This document shows positions 45,103 through 55,683 of a stretch of 64,000 nt of DNA, one piece after another. How positions within the stretch are numbered: the first letter of the stretch is position 1; every line of letters begins with the position of its first letter. Position numbers and translations under genes: made by a program. This DNA comes from Rhizobium oryziradicis (GTDB lineage: Bacteria > Pseudomonadota > Alphaproteobacteria > Rhizobiales > Rhizobiaceae), in the NCBI RefSeq assembly GCF_001939045.1, contig NZ_MKIM01000031.1, positions 1 to 64,000 of the forward strand. Reading direction: 5' to 3'. The notes beneath the pieces were generated by a model. It worked only from the letters and a program-made list of their open reading frames with translations, searched no databases and was not told where the DNA came from.

Positions 45103-45513
45103 CTATTTGCTGCGGTTGAGATTGCGATCCTGCATGAAGCGATCAAACTCTTCCTGATCTTTTGCCCGGCGAAGCTCGCGCATATAGCTGGAAAATTCAT
45201 CGCGCATCTCATCAAGCTTGCGCTGTTCTTCCTGCAGACGCGCCAATTCGGCTTTACGCCAATCGTCAAACGCCACATTGCCGCTTTCGCGCATCGGCGA
45301 AGCACCCGGCGTTTTCCAACCACGGCATTTGGAAACCAAATCATCAACCGATAGGTTGGCGGCTTCCTTGAAGGTATTGAAACGGTCACCGAAGAGAATA
45401 TAGGCAAGCATGGCAAGGCCAAGTGGCCAAAAAACCACGAAACCGAGCACCATCAACGCTACTGTCGCGGGCGTCCAATCGGGCCGCAGCAATGCTGACT
45501 GATTCATGTTCAT
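45103..45513 (-). CDS. DUF2852 membrane protein
   Basis: 136 residues. One strong hydrophobic segment (ATVALMVLGFVVFWPLGLAMLAYILF) follows MNMNQSALLRPDWTP; the rest is charged and helical, with a predicted coiled coil (KAELARLQEEQRKLDEMRDEFSSYMREL). It matches the DUF2852 family, common in Rhizobiales and of unknown function. I start at ATG 45513, with GAGG 4 nt upstream; a perfect 9-bp hairpin (45528-45548) sits just before that. Confidence 0.85.
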   Translation of the reverse strand: MNMNQSALLRPDWTPATVALMVLGFVVFWPLGLAMLAYILFGDRFNTFKEAANLSVDDLVSKCRGWKTPGASPMRESGNVAFDDWRKAELARLQEEQRKLDEMRDEFSSYMRELRRAKDQEEFDRFMQDRNLNRSK

Positions 45514-45527
45514 CATCCTCATGTCTG

Positions 45528-45548
45528 CCGGCAGCACCATGCTGCCGG
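45528..45548 (-). other. Hairpin in the DUF2852 leader
   Basis: CCGGCAGCA and TGCTGCCGG pair perfectly around a 3-nt loop, ending 15 nt before the chosen start codon. It could hold the ribosome site open or closed, or be the remains of a terminator. Confidence 0.5.
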
Positions 45549-45614
45549 TATGATCGAGATGGGAATGATCGGCTCTGCCTTCAAGCCGCTGGATATGTCA
45601 ATCGGCTAACATAC

Positions 45615-45639
45615 TCAAAAGAGGCGCTTAAATCGCCTC
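45615..45639 (-). terminator. Terminator of phaZ
   Basis: On the minus strand GAGGCG-ATTTAAG-CGCCTC is followed by TTTTGAG, six nt past the phaZ stop. Confidence 0.75.
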
Positions 45640-45644
45640 CCCTC

Positions 45645-46934
45645 TCAGGCAGATTTGCCGCCCTTGATCACCCGCTTGACCGGGCTGGATTGCGGCCTTG
45701 CGGCAGGCGTGGAGTGCTCCTTGGCGAAGGCCACGATGCGCGGCGCAATTTCCTTGCGGAAACGCGAACCGTTGAACACACCGTAATGACCAACATCGGG
45801 CTGCATGTAATGCATCCGCTTGTCGTCTGGCAAATTGGTGCAAAGGGTTTGTGCTGCCTTGGTCTGGCCAACACCAGAGATGTCGTCGTTCTCACCTTCA
45901 ACGGTGAGCAGCGCGACATTGCGGATTGCGGAGCAATCCACCGGCTTGTCCCGATGCATCATTTCGCCCTTTGGCAGCGCATGCTGCATAAACACGGTTT
46001 CGACTGTCTGCAGATAAAACTCCGCCGTCAGGTCCATAACCGCCAGATATTCATCATAGAAGTCGCGGTGCTTTTCTGCCGGATCTCCGTCATTCTTGAT
46101 GAGATTCATGTAGAAATCTTTTTGCGCGGTCATATGCCGGTCAAGGTTCATCGACATGAAGCCGGACAGCTGCAAGAAGCCCGGATAGACCGGCCGCATG
46201 AAACCCGGCTGCGGCCAAGGCACATCCATGATGACGTTTTCCTTGAACCATTCGATCGGCTTGTTCTTGGCCAGCTCATTCACCGCCGTTGGGTTGATGC
46301 GCGTATCAATCGGCCCACCCATCAGCGTCATTGAGGACGGGGCCAGCGGATCGCTGTCTGCTTCCATGCGCGCAACAGCAGCCAGCACCGGCACAGATGG
46401 CTGGCAGACCGCCACAATATTGGTGCGCGGACCAAGATGATGCACCATCTCGATCACGTAATCGATATAATCATCGAGATCAAACAGGCCATCGGTCAGC
46501 GGCACCATGCGGGCATCCACCCAATCGGTGATGTAAACCTCGGCATGGGGCAAAAGTGCTTCGACCGTTCCACGCAACAGCGTGGCATAGTGGCCGGACA
46601 TCGGGGCCGTGATCAGGATTTTCGGATCATCTGGCCGAACTGATGGGAGCGCTCTCTTGAAGTGAATGAGATTGCAAAAGGGCTTGGACCAGGTGATTTC
46701 CTCAGTCACCTTGACCGGTGAGCCATCAATCGTGGTGGTGGCAAGACCAAATTGCGGTTTGCCATAGCGGCGTGTGCTGCGCTCAAACACTTCGAAGCTG
46801 GCAGCCACAGTGCGGCCAATCACCGTGTGAGACAAGGGATTGAGAGGATTGCCAAAGGCGAGGCGCATGGCATCTGCGGTTGCCCGCAAAGGAGCCATGG
46901 CTGCATGATTCATTTCATAGAGTTGATAGAACAT
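45645..46934 (-). CDS. phaZ: Intracellular poly(3-hydroxybutyrate) depolymerase
   Basis: 429 residues, the size of PhaZ proteins that mobilise storage PHB granules. No signal peptide is present, consistent with intracellular action. In place of the Ser lipase box, the nucleophile elbow reads VAVCQPSVPVLAAVA with Cys177, as in the Ralstonia PhaZa1 group where Cys is the nucleophile. The Asp in VEGENDDISG and the late His in PDVGHYGVF complete the triad. Monocistronic, with a terminator just after it. Confidence 0.93.
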   Translation of the reverse strand: MFYQLYEMNHAAMAPLRATADAMRLAFGNPLNPLSHTVIGRTVAASFEVFERSTRRYGKPQFGLATTTIDGSPVKVTEEITWSKPFCNLIHFKRALPSVRPDDPKILITAPMSGHYATLLRGTVEALLPHAEVYITDWVDARMVPLTDGLFDLDDYIDYVIEMVHHLGPRTNIVAVCQPSVPVLAAVARMEADSDPLAPSSMTLMGGPIDTRINPTAVNELAKNKPIEWFKENVIMDVPWPQPGFMRPVYPGFLQLSGFMSMNLDRHMTAQKDFYMNLIKNDGDPAEKHRDFYDEYLAVMDLTAEFYLQTVETVFMQHALPKGEMMHRDKPVDCSAIRNVALLTVEGENDDISGVGQTKAAQTLCTNLPDDKRMHYMQPDVGHYGVFNGSRFRKEIAPRIVAFAKEHSTPAARPQSSPVKRVIKGGKSA

Positions 46935-47503
46935 AGACTTGATTGCCTTTTTGGTTTGCTTCTATCCATCCCACCGACAACGATCAGTGGGCCCGTAACG
47001 TTCCACAAAGAGTTCATGCCAGACAATCAACACACATATAGCCTGACGTTTAACCAGCCTCTCGGCTCTTGTTCATGGTCACCATGGCATAAAAGCGTTT
47101 ATTTTTTCTACAAGATATGCGGGAAAAGCGAAAACCGGCTTTTCTGACAGGACGAGGACAAACACAAACACGCTTTTCAAAATGCTTGCGCGGCCTGACG
47201 TTCTTTTACCAAGGTGAGGTGCTGCTGACACAGCCTTGCCTTGAAGACATTACGAATACCAAGAGCCATTTTCAATTTCTCTTGATAGAAGTGGTGGTGC
47301 AGCATCTAAAGCACGACCTATTTTACTGGATGCACGAGAGCCGCGCATTGTGCTTTTTTCGTGCAGATGCGCAGCGTCCAATTGCTCGCAGTTGAACGTG
47401 ACCGCTTTAGCGTCTTGTTCCTGCCGCGCCTACGTTCTATCTCAAGGGAGCGAAAAGAACGTCAGTTCACTCAATCCATTTTGAACAAAAGGCAGATCGA
47501 ACC
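46935..47503. other. 569-nt gap between phaZ and the nitroreductase gene
   Basis: The largest gene-free stretch in the window, between divergent genes. It holds a family A repeat remnant (GGGAAAAGCGAAAACCGGCTTTTC at 47121-47144) and otherwise nothing I recognise. A 92-codon frame at 47117-47395 starts inside the repeat and looks accidental. Confidence 0.6.
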
Positions 47504-48097
47504 ATGACAAGCAGCAATAACCGTACAGCCAGCAAAAGCATCAACCCAATCTTCCTCGATCGTTGGTCTCCCCGTGCTTTTACCGGCGAAACCATGAGCC
47601 AAGATACGCTGCTGACCATTCTCGAGGCTGGTCATTGGGCACCGTCCGCGTTTAATTATCAGCCTTGGCGCTTTATCTATGCGCTCAAGGGCACTGCGAA
47701 TTTTGATGCCTTGCTCAGCACCTTGATTGAATTCAACCAAGGTTGGGCCAAGAATGCGTCGGCCTTGGCGTTTATTGTGTCGGACACTTTGAGCCGCCCA
47801 GCCGATGGCGGTGAGGCAAAGCCATCGCGCAGCCACAGTTTTGATGCCGGTGCTGCCTGGGGCTATATCGCGCTTCAGGCTCTTCATCTGGGCTACCATG
47901 CCCATGGCATGACCGGTGTGGATTTTGACAAGGCCGCCAGCACCATCAATCTGCCGGAAGGCTTCCACATTGAAGCGGCCGTGGCGATTGGCAAGATGGG
48001 CGATAAATCGATCCTGCCAGAAGGCCTGCAGGCCAAGGAAGTACCAAACAGCCGCAAGCCGCTGGATGAAGTGGCTTTTGAGGGGCGTTTCGCTTAA
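47504..48097 (+). CDS. Nitroreductase family protein
   Basis: 197 residues with the FMN-dependent nitroreductase fold. The N-terminal RWSPRAFTGE motif and EAGHWAPSAFNYQPWRFIY bind FMN phosphate; AWGYIALQALHLGYHAHGMTG and the C-terminal PNSRKPLDEV also fit the family. It likely reduces quinones, nitro compounds or similar acceptors with NAD(P)H; substrate unknown. It converges with gyrB over a 232-nt gap filled with parS-like sites, a repeat and hairpins. Confidence 0.92.
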   Translation: MTSSNNRTASKSINPIFLDRWSPRAFTGETMSQDTLLTILEAGHWAPSAFNYQPWRFIYALKGTANFDALLSTLIEFNQGWAKNASALAFIVSDTLSRPADGGEAKPSRSHSFDAGAAWGYIALQALHLGYHAHGMTGVDFDKAASTINLPEGFHIEAAVAIGKMGDKSILPEGLQAKEVPNSRKPLDEVAFEGRFA

Positions 48098-48112
48098 CCC
48101 CTCCCCTGACAA

Positions 48113-48128
48113 TGTTTCACGTGAATCA
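48113..48128. other. parS-like site 3
   Basis: TGTTTCACGTGAATCA matches the consensus TGTTTCACGTGAAACA at 15 of 16 positions, the best copy in the window. It lies 15 nt after the nitroreductase stop. Confidence 0.75.
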
Positions 48129-48148
48129 CGTTAAGATCATCATAACCA

Positions 48149-48164
48149 TGTTTCACGTGAAAAC
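48149..48164. other. parS-like site 4
   Basis: TGTTTCACGTGAAAAC, identical to site 1, centred 36 bp from site 3. A paired arrangement in the same gap. Confidence 0.7.
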
Positions 48165-48167
48165 AGA

Positions 48168-48216
48168 GAGTTTGTCAGGTAAAAGTGGTTACCGGTTTTC
48201 CCGAAAAGACAAACTC
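48168..48216. repeat. Palindromic intergenic repeat, family A (best copy)
   Basis: A perfect 9-bp terminal inverted repeat GAGTTTGTC / GACAAACTC encloses GGTAAAAGTGG-TTA-CCGGTTTTCCC. Confidence 0.8.
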
Positions 48217-48226
48217 AAAAAAGGAA

Positions 48227-48269
48227 CGAAGAGTCCGTCAGGTTCAAAAGGAACCTGACGGACTCTTCG
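48227..48269. repeat. Perfect 19-bp inverted repeat
   Basis: CGAAGAGTCCGTCAGGTTC (48227-48245) is the exact reverse complement of 48251-48269, with a 5-nt loop. The inner GTCAGGTTCAAA...GAACC recurs in the hairpin at 5221-5253, where it also neighbours family A copies. It abuts the gyrB terminator. Confidence 0.85.
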
Positions 48270-48270
48270 G

Positions 48271-48312
48271 ATAAAAAAAAAGGCCGCACCTGGATCAAGT
48301 GCGGCCTTTTTT
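48271..48312. terminator. Bidirectional terminator at the gyrB 3' end
   Basis: GGCCGCAC (48282-48289) pairs with GTGCGGCC (48299-48306); A-rich before and T6 after, so it serves gyrB on the minus strand and any transcript from the left. Confidence 0.9.
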
Positions 48313-48329
48313 CAATTGAGTTGAATGGG

Positions 48330-50774
<2,445 letters not shown>

Positions 50775-50925
50775 TCAGCGATCTTTCCAGTGTCAGACAG
50801 TGAAATCTGCAAAAAGGCAAATTGCACAACAGGTGCGAATCACGCACTTATACAAATTTGACTATAGGGATTTTATGGCCAGTTCCAAACCGTAGCGTCC
50901 AATTACGGCAGGATTTCAGGGGATT

Positions 50926-51291
50926 TCATCGCCCCTTCTCCACTTTTTTCAAAACGGTATTGAGTTCTTCTATCACATCCGGTGGCAGGGTGCGAATCAT
51001 CCGTGCAAGTGTGTTGGCAAATGCCGTGTAACTGGCGGGCAAACCGGCAGTATCCACCGTGATTTTCGGATGCGAAACCCCGGCGACCGCAAACAGCGCA
51101 TCGGCTTCATCCCAGATAATATTGAAATAGCCAGCAATGCGTTGCAGCATATCAAAGGTGGGTGCGCCACGGCGCCCGTGTTCCAGCGCCGAAAGATAGG
51201 CAGGGGTCACCCCCAGCGCCTGCGCCATCTCTTTCTGGCTGACGCCTTTTCGTTCGCGTAACACCCGCACAGCCTCACCAAAGGGCGTCAT
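50926..51291 (-). CDS. XRE-family DNA-binding protein
   Basis: 121 residues. The N-terminal helix-turn-helix spans residues ~8-60 (VLRERKGVSQKEMAQALGV, PAYLSALEHGRRG). The C-terminal ~60 residues match the extension seen in rhizobial homologues next to mltA-smr and have no known role. It overlaps the smr stop by 4 nt, so it is the last gene of tim44-mltA-smr-xre. Its targets are unknown. Confidence 0.9.
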   Translation of the reverse strand: MTPFGEAVRVLRERKGVSQKEMAQALGVTPAYLSALEHGRRGAPTFDMLQRIAGYFNIIWDEADALFAVAGVSHPKITVDTAGLPASYTAFANTLARMIRTLPPDVIEELNTVLKKVEKGR

Positions 51292-51848
51292 GTGCCCTCC
51301 CGGCCATGACGCGACAGGCGAACATACAACGCACCCTCGCCGCCATGATGCGGTGCTGCGACTTCATGCGAGGAAATCAGATAGCGAAATTCTGCCTTGG
51401 AGAACCACAAAGGCACGGCCCGTTTTAACGCGCCTTCGCTGCCCATCGAGCTGCCCTTGCCGGTGATAATCAACACATGGCGCAAGCCCCGCTCATGAGC
51501 ACGAATAAGAAAGCCCAGCAACATGCCGTGGGCCTCGCTTTGGATCATCCCGTGCAAATCAATCCGCGCTTCCAGCTTCAGCTTGCCGCGCGACAGCTTG
51601 CGCTTCACCGGGCGCTCAAACGGATGGTGAAAACCGGATGGTTTCTTGATCTCTGGTTTGGCCGCCGAGCTTTCAAGGGCAGCCTTAGTGAGCGACACGC
51701 TGGTGCCCTGCTCTTCGCCTTTTTCAAACTCGGCAAAGGCCTCTTCAAACGCTGTCAACTCCTCCATCCGACCAGCCATAGGCCGGGTGGAGCGCGCAAC
51801 CTTGCCCCAGAGAATGCGATCTTCTGCACTGATCTTGTCATTGCTCAC
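51288..51848 (-). CDS. Smr domain protein
   Basis: 186 residues. The C-terminal Smr domain has ARIDLHGMIQSEAHGMLLGF and VLIITGKGSSMGSEG, the two family motifs linked with nucleic-acid nicking in MutS2-like proteins. The N-terminal half is charged and low in order. Here it is a stand-alone Smr protein, so a role in DNA or RNA processing is only inferred. It overlaps mltA and xre by 4 nt at either end. Confidence 0.9.
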   Translation of the reverse strand: MSNDKISAEDRILWGKVARSTRPMAGRMEELTAFEEAFAEFEKGEEQGTSVSLTKAALESSAAKPEIKKPSGFHHPFERPVKRKLSRGKLKLEARIDLHGMIQSEAHGMLLGFLIRAHERGLRHVLIITGKGSSMGSEGALKRAVPLWFSKAEFRYLISSHEVAAPHHGGEGALYVRLSRHGREGT

Positions 51849-52966
51849 GACGAGATAAACCTTGCTGCCGCCTGCTTTGGGATCAGTATATAGAAATCTG
51901 CATCATTGCGCACCGCCCCCGCAAGATCGCCGGCATCGTCCCCAGAGCCGGTGAAAATATCGCCGCGCGCCGGGCCAACAATGGCCGAGCCGGTGTCGAG
52001 CGCCAGCATGAGCCGCGAAAACGGCTTTCCCCCATCAAGACGGGTGAGGGTTTTGGCGTGAATGAAGAACGGAAATCCAAATGTATGGATCAACCGGTCC
52101 ACAGCCAGAGAGCGCCCCGCCACAAGCGGCACTTTTGCCGCAGCAATGGGTCCACGCGTGCGGTCTTCAACCTGCGCTTCCTTGAAGAAAATATAGGAAG
52201 GATTGTGCCACAGCACCTCGTTGACCTGATCGGGGTGATCGGCAAGCCAGGCGCGAATGGACTGCATCGACATGGCTTCCAGCGGAATTTCACCGCGATC
52301 CAGCAGCAATTTTCCAATGCCCGAAAAGGCATGTCCGGCTTTGGCGGCATAGGTGATGCGCCCTAACCGTCCGTCCGTATAGCGCAATCGAGCTGCACCC
52401 TGCACATGCACAAAAAACACATCGACGATGGATTTCGCCCAGGCAATTTCCAGCCCCCGACCTTCCAGCGCCCCTTGGTCAATGGCTTTGCGATCCGGGT
52501 AAAGACCAATCCCGTACTGATCTTGCAGACCAAAAGCATAGGATGGGTCCATATCCGCAGGCCGGTTGGCATCATTCACATCAATCAGATCATCGGGCCT
52601 GCGGTAAAATGGATATTTGAAAACCGCGTCCTTCTGATCCGCAACATCAATCTCCGGCTCATAAAACGCCGTCACGAACCCTGCCTGACCATCGGTACGG
52701 TTGATGCGAAACGGCTTGCATTCTACCTCAAAAAACCGCCGCATGGCTTGCGCATCAGCGGCCGCAAAATTTGAGGCCTTCGTCAACAGGGGCCGCAAAT
52801 CGTCGGCTGTCAGCCCCAAGCCACCTGGGCGGTATGGCTTCCCCGTCTCAAGATAGGTCAAACAATCGGCCATTGCCGGAAGCAGCGGGCGCGGATCATC
52901 CGCCTGCCACCCCGGCAGGTCGGTGAAATCCATAGGCTCAAGCGTGAAAGACGGATCGGACATCAT
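51845..52966 (-). CDS. mltA: Membrane-bound-type lytic murein transglycosylase A (MltA)
   Basis: 373 residues. MltA domain (GFVTAFYEPEIDV, WAKSIVDVFFVHVQGAARL) plus the C-terminal 3D domain with LMLALDTGSAIVGPARGDIF, which holds the catalytic Asp region. It cleaves peptidoglycan between MurNAc and GlcNAc. E. coli MltA is a lipoprotein, but here the chosen N-terminus (MMSDPSFTLEPMDF) has neither signal peptide nor lipobox. The 4-nt overlap with the upstream Tim44-like gene argues against a longer start. Export route is therefore unclear. Confidence 0.92.
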   Translation of the reverse strand: MMSDPSFTLEPMDFTDLPGWQADDPRPLLPAMADCLTYLETGKPYRPGGLGLTADDLRPLLTKASNFAAADAQAMRRFFEVECKPFRINRTDGQAGFVTAFYEPEIDVADQKDAVFKYPFYRRPDDLIDVNDANRPADMDPSYAFGLQDQYGIGLYPDRKAIDQGALEGRGLEIAWAKSIVDVFFVHVQGAARLRYTDGRLGRITYAAKAGHAFSGIGKLLLDRGEIPLEAMSMQSIRAWLADHPDQVNEVLWHNPSYIFFKEAQVEDRTRGPIAAAKVPLVAGRSLAVDRLIHTFGFPFFIHAKTLTRLDGGKPFSRLMLALDTGSAIVGPARGDIFTGSGDDAGDLAGAVRNDADFYILIPKQAAARFISS

Positions 52967-53652
52967 TGCTCGGATTCGGTGGCAATCAACTTCCAGTTCG
53001 GATCCCGCGAGCGCGTGTCGCGCGCAAAGGTCCAGATGTCATTGACCTCAACCACGGCTTCCGCGTCGCCATCGATCAGCGTGCCCATCTTGTCATAGGT
53101 GGCCGAAATCAAATGGCTGAACAGACGCACGGTGATCTGCTCTTCATTGCCTTTCACGCCAGCCGAGGTGATTTCGGCTTTTTCAATCCCGACAAAGGTG
53201 AATTTCATCACCGAGCCACTGCGCTCGCGCTCGGAAATGGCGGCATCAAAGCCATCATAAACCTCAGCTGACAACAGGCCCTTGAGCGTTGCGCGATCAC
53301 CGGAGGCAAAGGCAGTCACAATCATCTCATAGGCAGCACGAGCACCGTTGAGAAATTCCTTGGGCGTAAAGGACGGATCAACCTGCGCCAGTTCGCGCAA
53401 TTGCTGGTTCAAGGGTGTGCCAGCCGGGCTGAAAGCATCAATGGCGGCAAACCGGTCTTCTGCTTCAGAGCGCGCCAGCGTAACCACCCGATCCTCATCA
53501 CTGGGACCGGCACTGTCTTTTGCCCGTTCGCCAAAAATATCGGCAGGCGGCTTTTCATTGCCGGTGCGACGCCCCAAAACGCTGCGCAATTGCCAGAAGA
53601 TCACCACCGCAGCGACCAGAAAAAAGAGAGTCACAAAATCATTGGAATTCAT
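52963..53652 (-). CDS. Tim44/TimA family membrane protein
   Basis: 229 residues. A single N-terminal membrane helix (FVTLFFLVAAVVIFWQL) is followed by a basic/charged linker and a Tim44-like domain. That domain carries DPSFTPKEFLNGARAAYEMIV and AEAVVEVNDIWTFARD and belongs to the family of the mitochondrial import motor subunit Tim44. Alphaproteobacterial members (TimA) are inner-membrane proteins; their bacterial role is not settled. ATG 53652 (MNSNDF) is preferred over 53664. It heads the tim44-mltA-smr-xre operon and is divergent from fxsA. Confidence 0.9.
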   Translation of the reverse strand: MNSNDFVTLFFLVAAVVIFWQLRSVLGRRTGNEKPPADIFGERAKDSAGPSDEDRVVTLARSEAEDRFAAIDAFSPAGTPLNQQLRELAQVDPSFTPKEFLNGARAAYEMIVTAFASGDRATLKGLLSAEVYDGFDAAISERERSGSVMKFTFVGIEKAEITSAGVKGNEEQITVRLFSHLISATYDKMGTLIDGDAEAVVEVNDIWTFARDTRSRDPNWKLIATESEQ

Positions 53653-53771
53653 CGACTGTTGCACCGCTGTTTAAATTGAAGCTTTCACACACCATATAGT
53701 CTGCATACACCCTTCATTCAAATAGCAGATGATAATCTTTGGGCCTAAATGCCACATTCACAGGAGACCTT

Positions 53772-54275
53772 ATGCGAATACCAGCCATAATCCTGCTTCT
53801 TTTACCCTTAGCGGAGATTGCAGGCTTCGTTTTGGTCGGACAGTGGCTGGGTGTTTTAACCACACTGGCACTGGTTCTTGCCTCATCCGTGCTTGGTCTC
53901 CTGGTGCTGAAAAGCAATGGTGTCAGCCTTGCCCAACGTTTGCGCCGTCCGCAGAGCGATACGCCAGAAGAAACGGTAAAGACCCTGGTGGATGGAACAG
54001 CTCAGGTGGTTGGCGGCATTTTGCTACTGGTGCCGGGCTTCATCACCGATATTGTCGGTCTTTTGCTGCTGGTGCCGCTGGTGCGCACAACATTGTGGGG
54101 GTTTATCAAAACCCGCATTGTCACCGTGCGCACGCGCAGCGATTTTCAGTGGCGTGAAGGGCAATCCCGTCCAAGTTCCAAAGACACCGTGGTTGATTTG
54201 GATGCGGAAGAATACAGCCGTCATGACCCCAACACACCATCCCCATGGAAACAGCTGCCGAAAGACGATCGCTAA
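53772..54275 (+). CDS. fxsA: FxsA family membrane protein
   Basis: 167 residues with four short hydrophobic segments in the first ~110 residues (IPAIILLLLPLAEIAGFVLVG, TLALVLASSVLGLLVL, VGGILLLVPGFITDIVGLLLL). The pattern and the LLLVPGFITDIVGLLL motif identify FxsA, named for relieving F-exclusion of phage T7 when overproduced in E. coli. Its normal role is unknown. ATG 53772 follows GGAGACC; the frame is open from 53739. Confidence 0.92.
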   Translation: MRIPAIILLLLPLAEIAGFVLVGQWLGVLTTLALVLASSVLGLLVLKSNGVSLAQRLRRPQSDTPEETVKTLVDGTAQVVGGILLLVPGFITDIVGLLLLVPLVRTTLWGFIKTRIVTVRTRSDFQWREGQSRPSSKDTVVDLDAEEYSRHDPNTPSPWKQLPKDDR

Positions 54276-54282
54276 ACATTAT

Positions 54283-54312
54283 GGGAAAACCGGTGATCCG
54301 CTTTCTCTGACA
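54283..54312. repeat. Palindromic repeat fragment, family A
   Basis: GGGAAAACCGGTGATCCGCTTTCTC shares the GAAAACCGG...CCNCTTTTCTCTGACA pattern of the 5272-5315 copy. It lies between fxsA and secB. Confidence 0.55.
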
Positions 54313-54398
54313 ATCTTCAACGCGAGGCTGAAAGCCTTGTAACGGCAGTCTTGAAATGCTAGATGCCGACAGCAACCAAAAAGCCTTGAGGAACCCCA

Positions 54399-54875
54399 AT
54401 GGCCAATGAAAACAGCACCGGGGCGAGCCCGTCCCTGAATATTCTCGCGCAATATATCAAGGATCTTTCCTTTGAAAATCCGGGCGCGCCACACTCGCTT
54501 CAGGCCAGAGACAAGGCCCCGTCGATCAACATCAATGTCAATGTCAACGCCAATCCACTGTCTGAAAATGACTTTGACGTTGTCTTGACCCTGAACGCCG
54601 AAGCCCGCGATGGCGATAAGGTGGTTTTTGCAACCGAGTTGGTTTACGGCGGCGTTTTCCGCATCGAAGGCTTCCCGCAGGAACACATGCTGCCCGTGCT
54701 CTTCATCGAGTGCCCGCGCCTTCTGTTCCCGTTTGCCCGCCAGATCATTGCCGACGCAACCCGCAACGGCGGCTTCCCGCCCTTGATGATCGATCCTATC
54801 GATTTCGCACAAATGTTCACACAGCGTTTTGCTGAAGAGCAGGCCCGCGAAGCAGCAAACACCAGCGTCAACTAA
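54399..54875 (+). CDS. secB: Protein-export chaperone SecB
   Basis: 158 residues, tetrameric chaperone that holds precursors unfolded and hands them to SecA. Family segments are [48 protein letters not shown] and [16 protein letters not shown]. It stands alone between fxsA and the terminator shared with dnaQ. Confidence 0.98.
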   Translation: MANENSTGASPSLNILAQYIKDLSFENPGAPHSLQARDKAPSININVNVNANPLSENDFDVVLTLNAEARDGDKVVFATELVYGGVFRIEGFPQEHMLPVLFIECPRLLFPFARQIIADATRNGGFPPLMIDPIDFAQMFTQRFAEEQAREAANTSVN

Positions 54876-54913
54876 AATTCGCCGGAAAACCGCTCAAGCG
54901 ATTTCCCGTTTAT

Positions 54914-54953
54914 AAAAAACCCGGATACTGCGATCGGCAGATCCGGGTTTTTT
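54914..54953. terminator. Bidirectional terminator between secB and dnaQ
   Basis: AAAAAACCCGGAT pairs with ATCCGGGTTTTTT over a 14-nt loop. Confidence 0.92.
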
Positions 54954-54975
54954 AGTGTCTGATGACAAGGGGGCG

Positions 54976-55683
54976 TTATTCGCCGGGTAAATACTGGCCC
55001 CAAAGCGCCTTTGAGCCCAATCGTTTCACCAGTCCCTGATGGCCTTCGCGCTCTTCCTCCGTCACGCGGGGTGGCAAAGGTGTCGGGCGAAGCGCAATTT
55101 CGACCTTCACATCATCGCGTCTGGAACTGCCCTGCTCTCGCGATCCCGATTGCTCGAGACCAAAGGTCGCCTGACGGCCACCGAGCATTTCGATGTAAAC
55201 TTCCGCCAGAATTTCAGAGTCGAGCAAGGCGCCGTGCTTTGTCCGATGGGAATTGTCGATACCGTAACGACGACACAAAGCATCCAGCGAGTTTGGCCCC
55301 ATCGGGTTTTTGCGGCGCGCCAGCGCCAAGGTATCCACCACCAGATCATTGGAAATTGGCGGCTTGCCCAGTCGATCCAGCTCGGCATTGATGAAGCCCA
55401 TATCGAAGTTCGCATTATGGGCCACCCATTTTGCGCCTTCGAAAAAGGCCAGAAACTCATCAACAATGTCGGAGAACGGCGGCTTGTCTTTCAAAAATGC
55501 ATCGGTAATGCCGTGCACTGCCAAGGCATCGGGATGCACCGGCCGATCACCGGGATTGATATAGACATGAAATGTACGCCCGGTCGGGAAATGGTTGAAC
55601 AGTTCAACGCCACCAATTTCGATCACCCGATCAATCTTGCTCTCGAGACCGGTTGTTTCCGTATCAAAAATGATTTCCCGCAT
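54976..55683 (-). CDS. dnaQ: DNA polymerase III epsilon subunit (proofreading exonuclease)
   Basis: 235 residues. DEDDh exonuclease: ExoI motif IFDTETTGLE, ExoII AHNANFDMGFIN and ExoIII HRTKHGALLDSEILAEVY. It removes misincorporated bases for the replicative polymerase. The C-terminal ~50 residues would bind the alpha subunit. The coaE stop and dnaQ start share one base (TAATG), so it is last in ppsR/maf-aroE-coaE-dnaQ. Confidence 0.97.
   Translation of the reverse strand: MREIIFDTETTGLESKIDRVIEIGGVELFNHFPTGRTFHVYINPGDRPVHPDALAVHGITDAFLKDKPPFSDIVDEFLAFFEGAKWVAHNANFDMGFINAELDRLGKPPISNDLVVDTLALARRKNPMGPNSLDALCRRYGIDNSHRTKHGALLDSEILAEVYIEMLGGRQATFGLEQSGSREQGSSRRDDVKVEIALRPTPLPPRVTEEEREGHQGLVKRLGSKALWGQYLPGE

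Noticed and set aside
47117-47395. 92-codon frame in the phaZ-nitroreductase gap
   Set aside because: It starts inside a palindromic repeat, has no ribosome site and its composition is unlike neighbouring genes.
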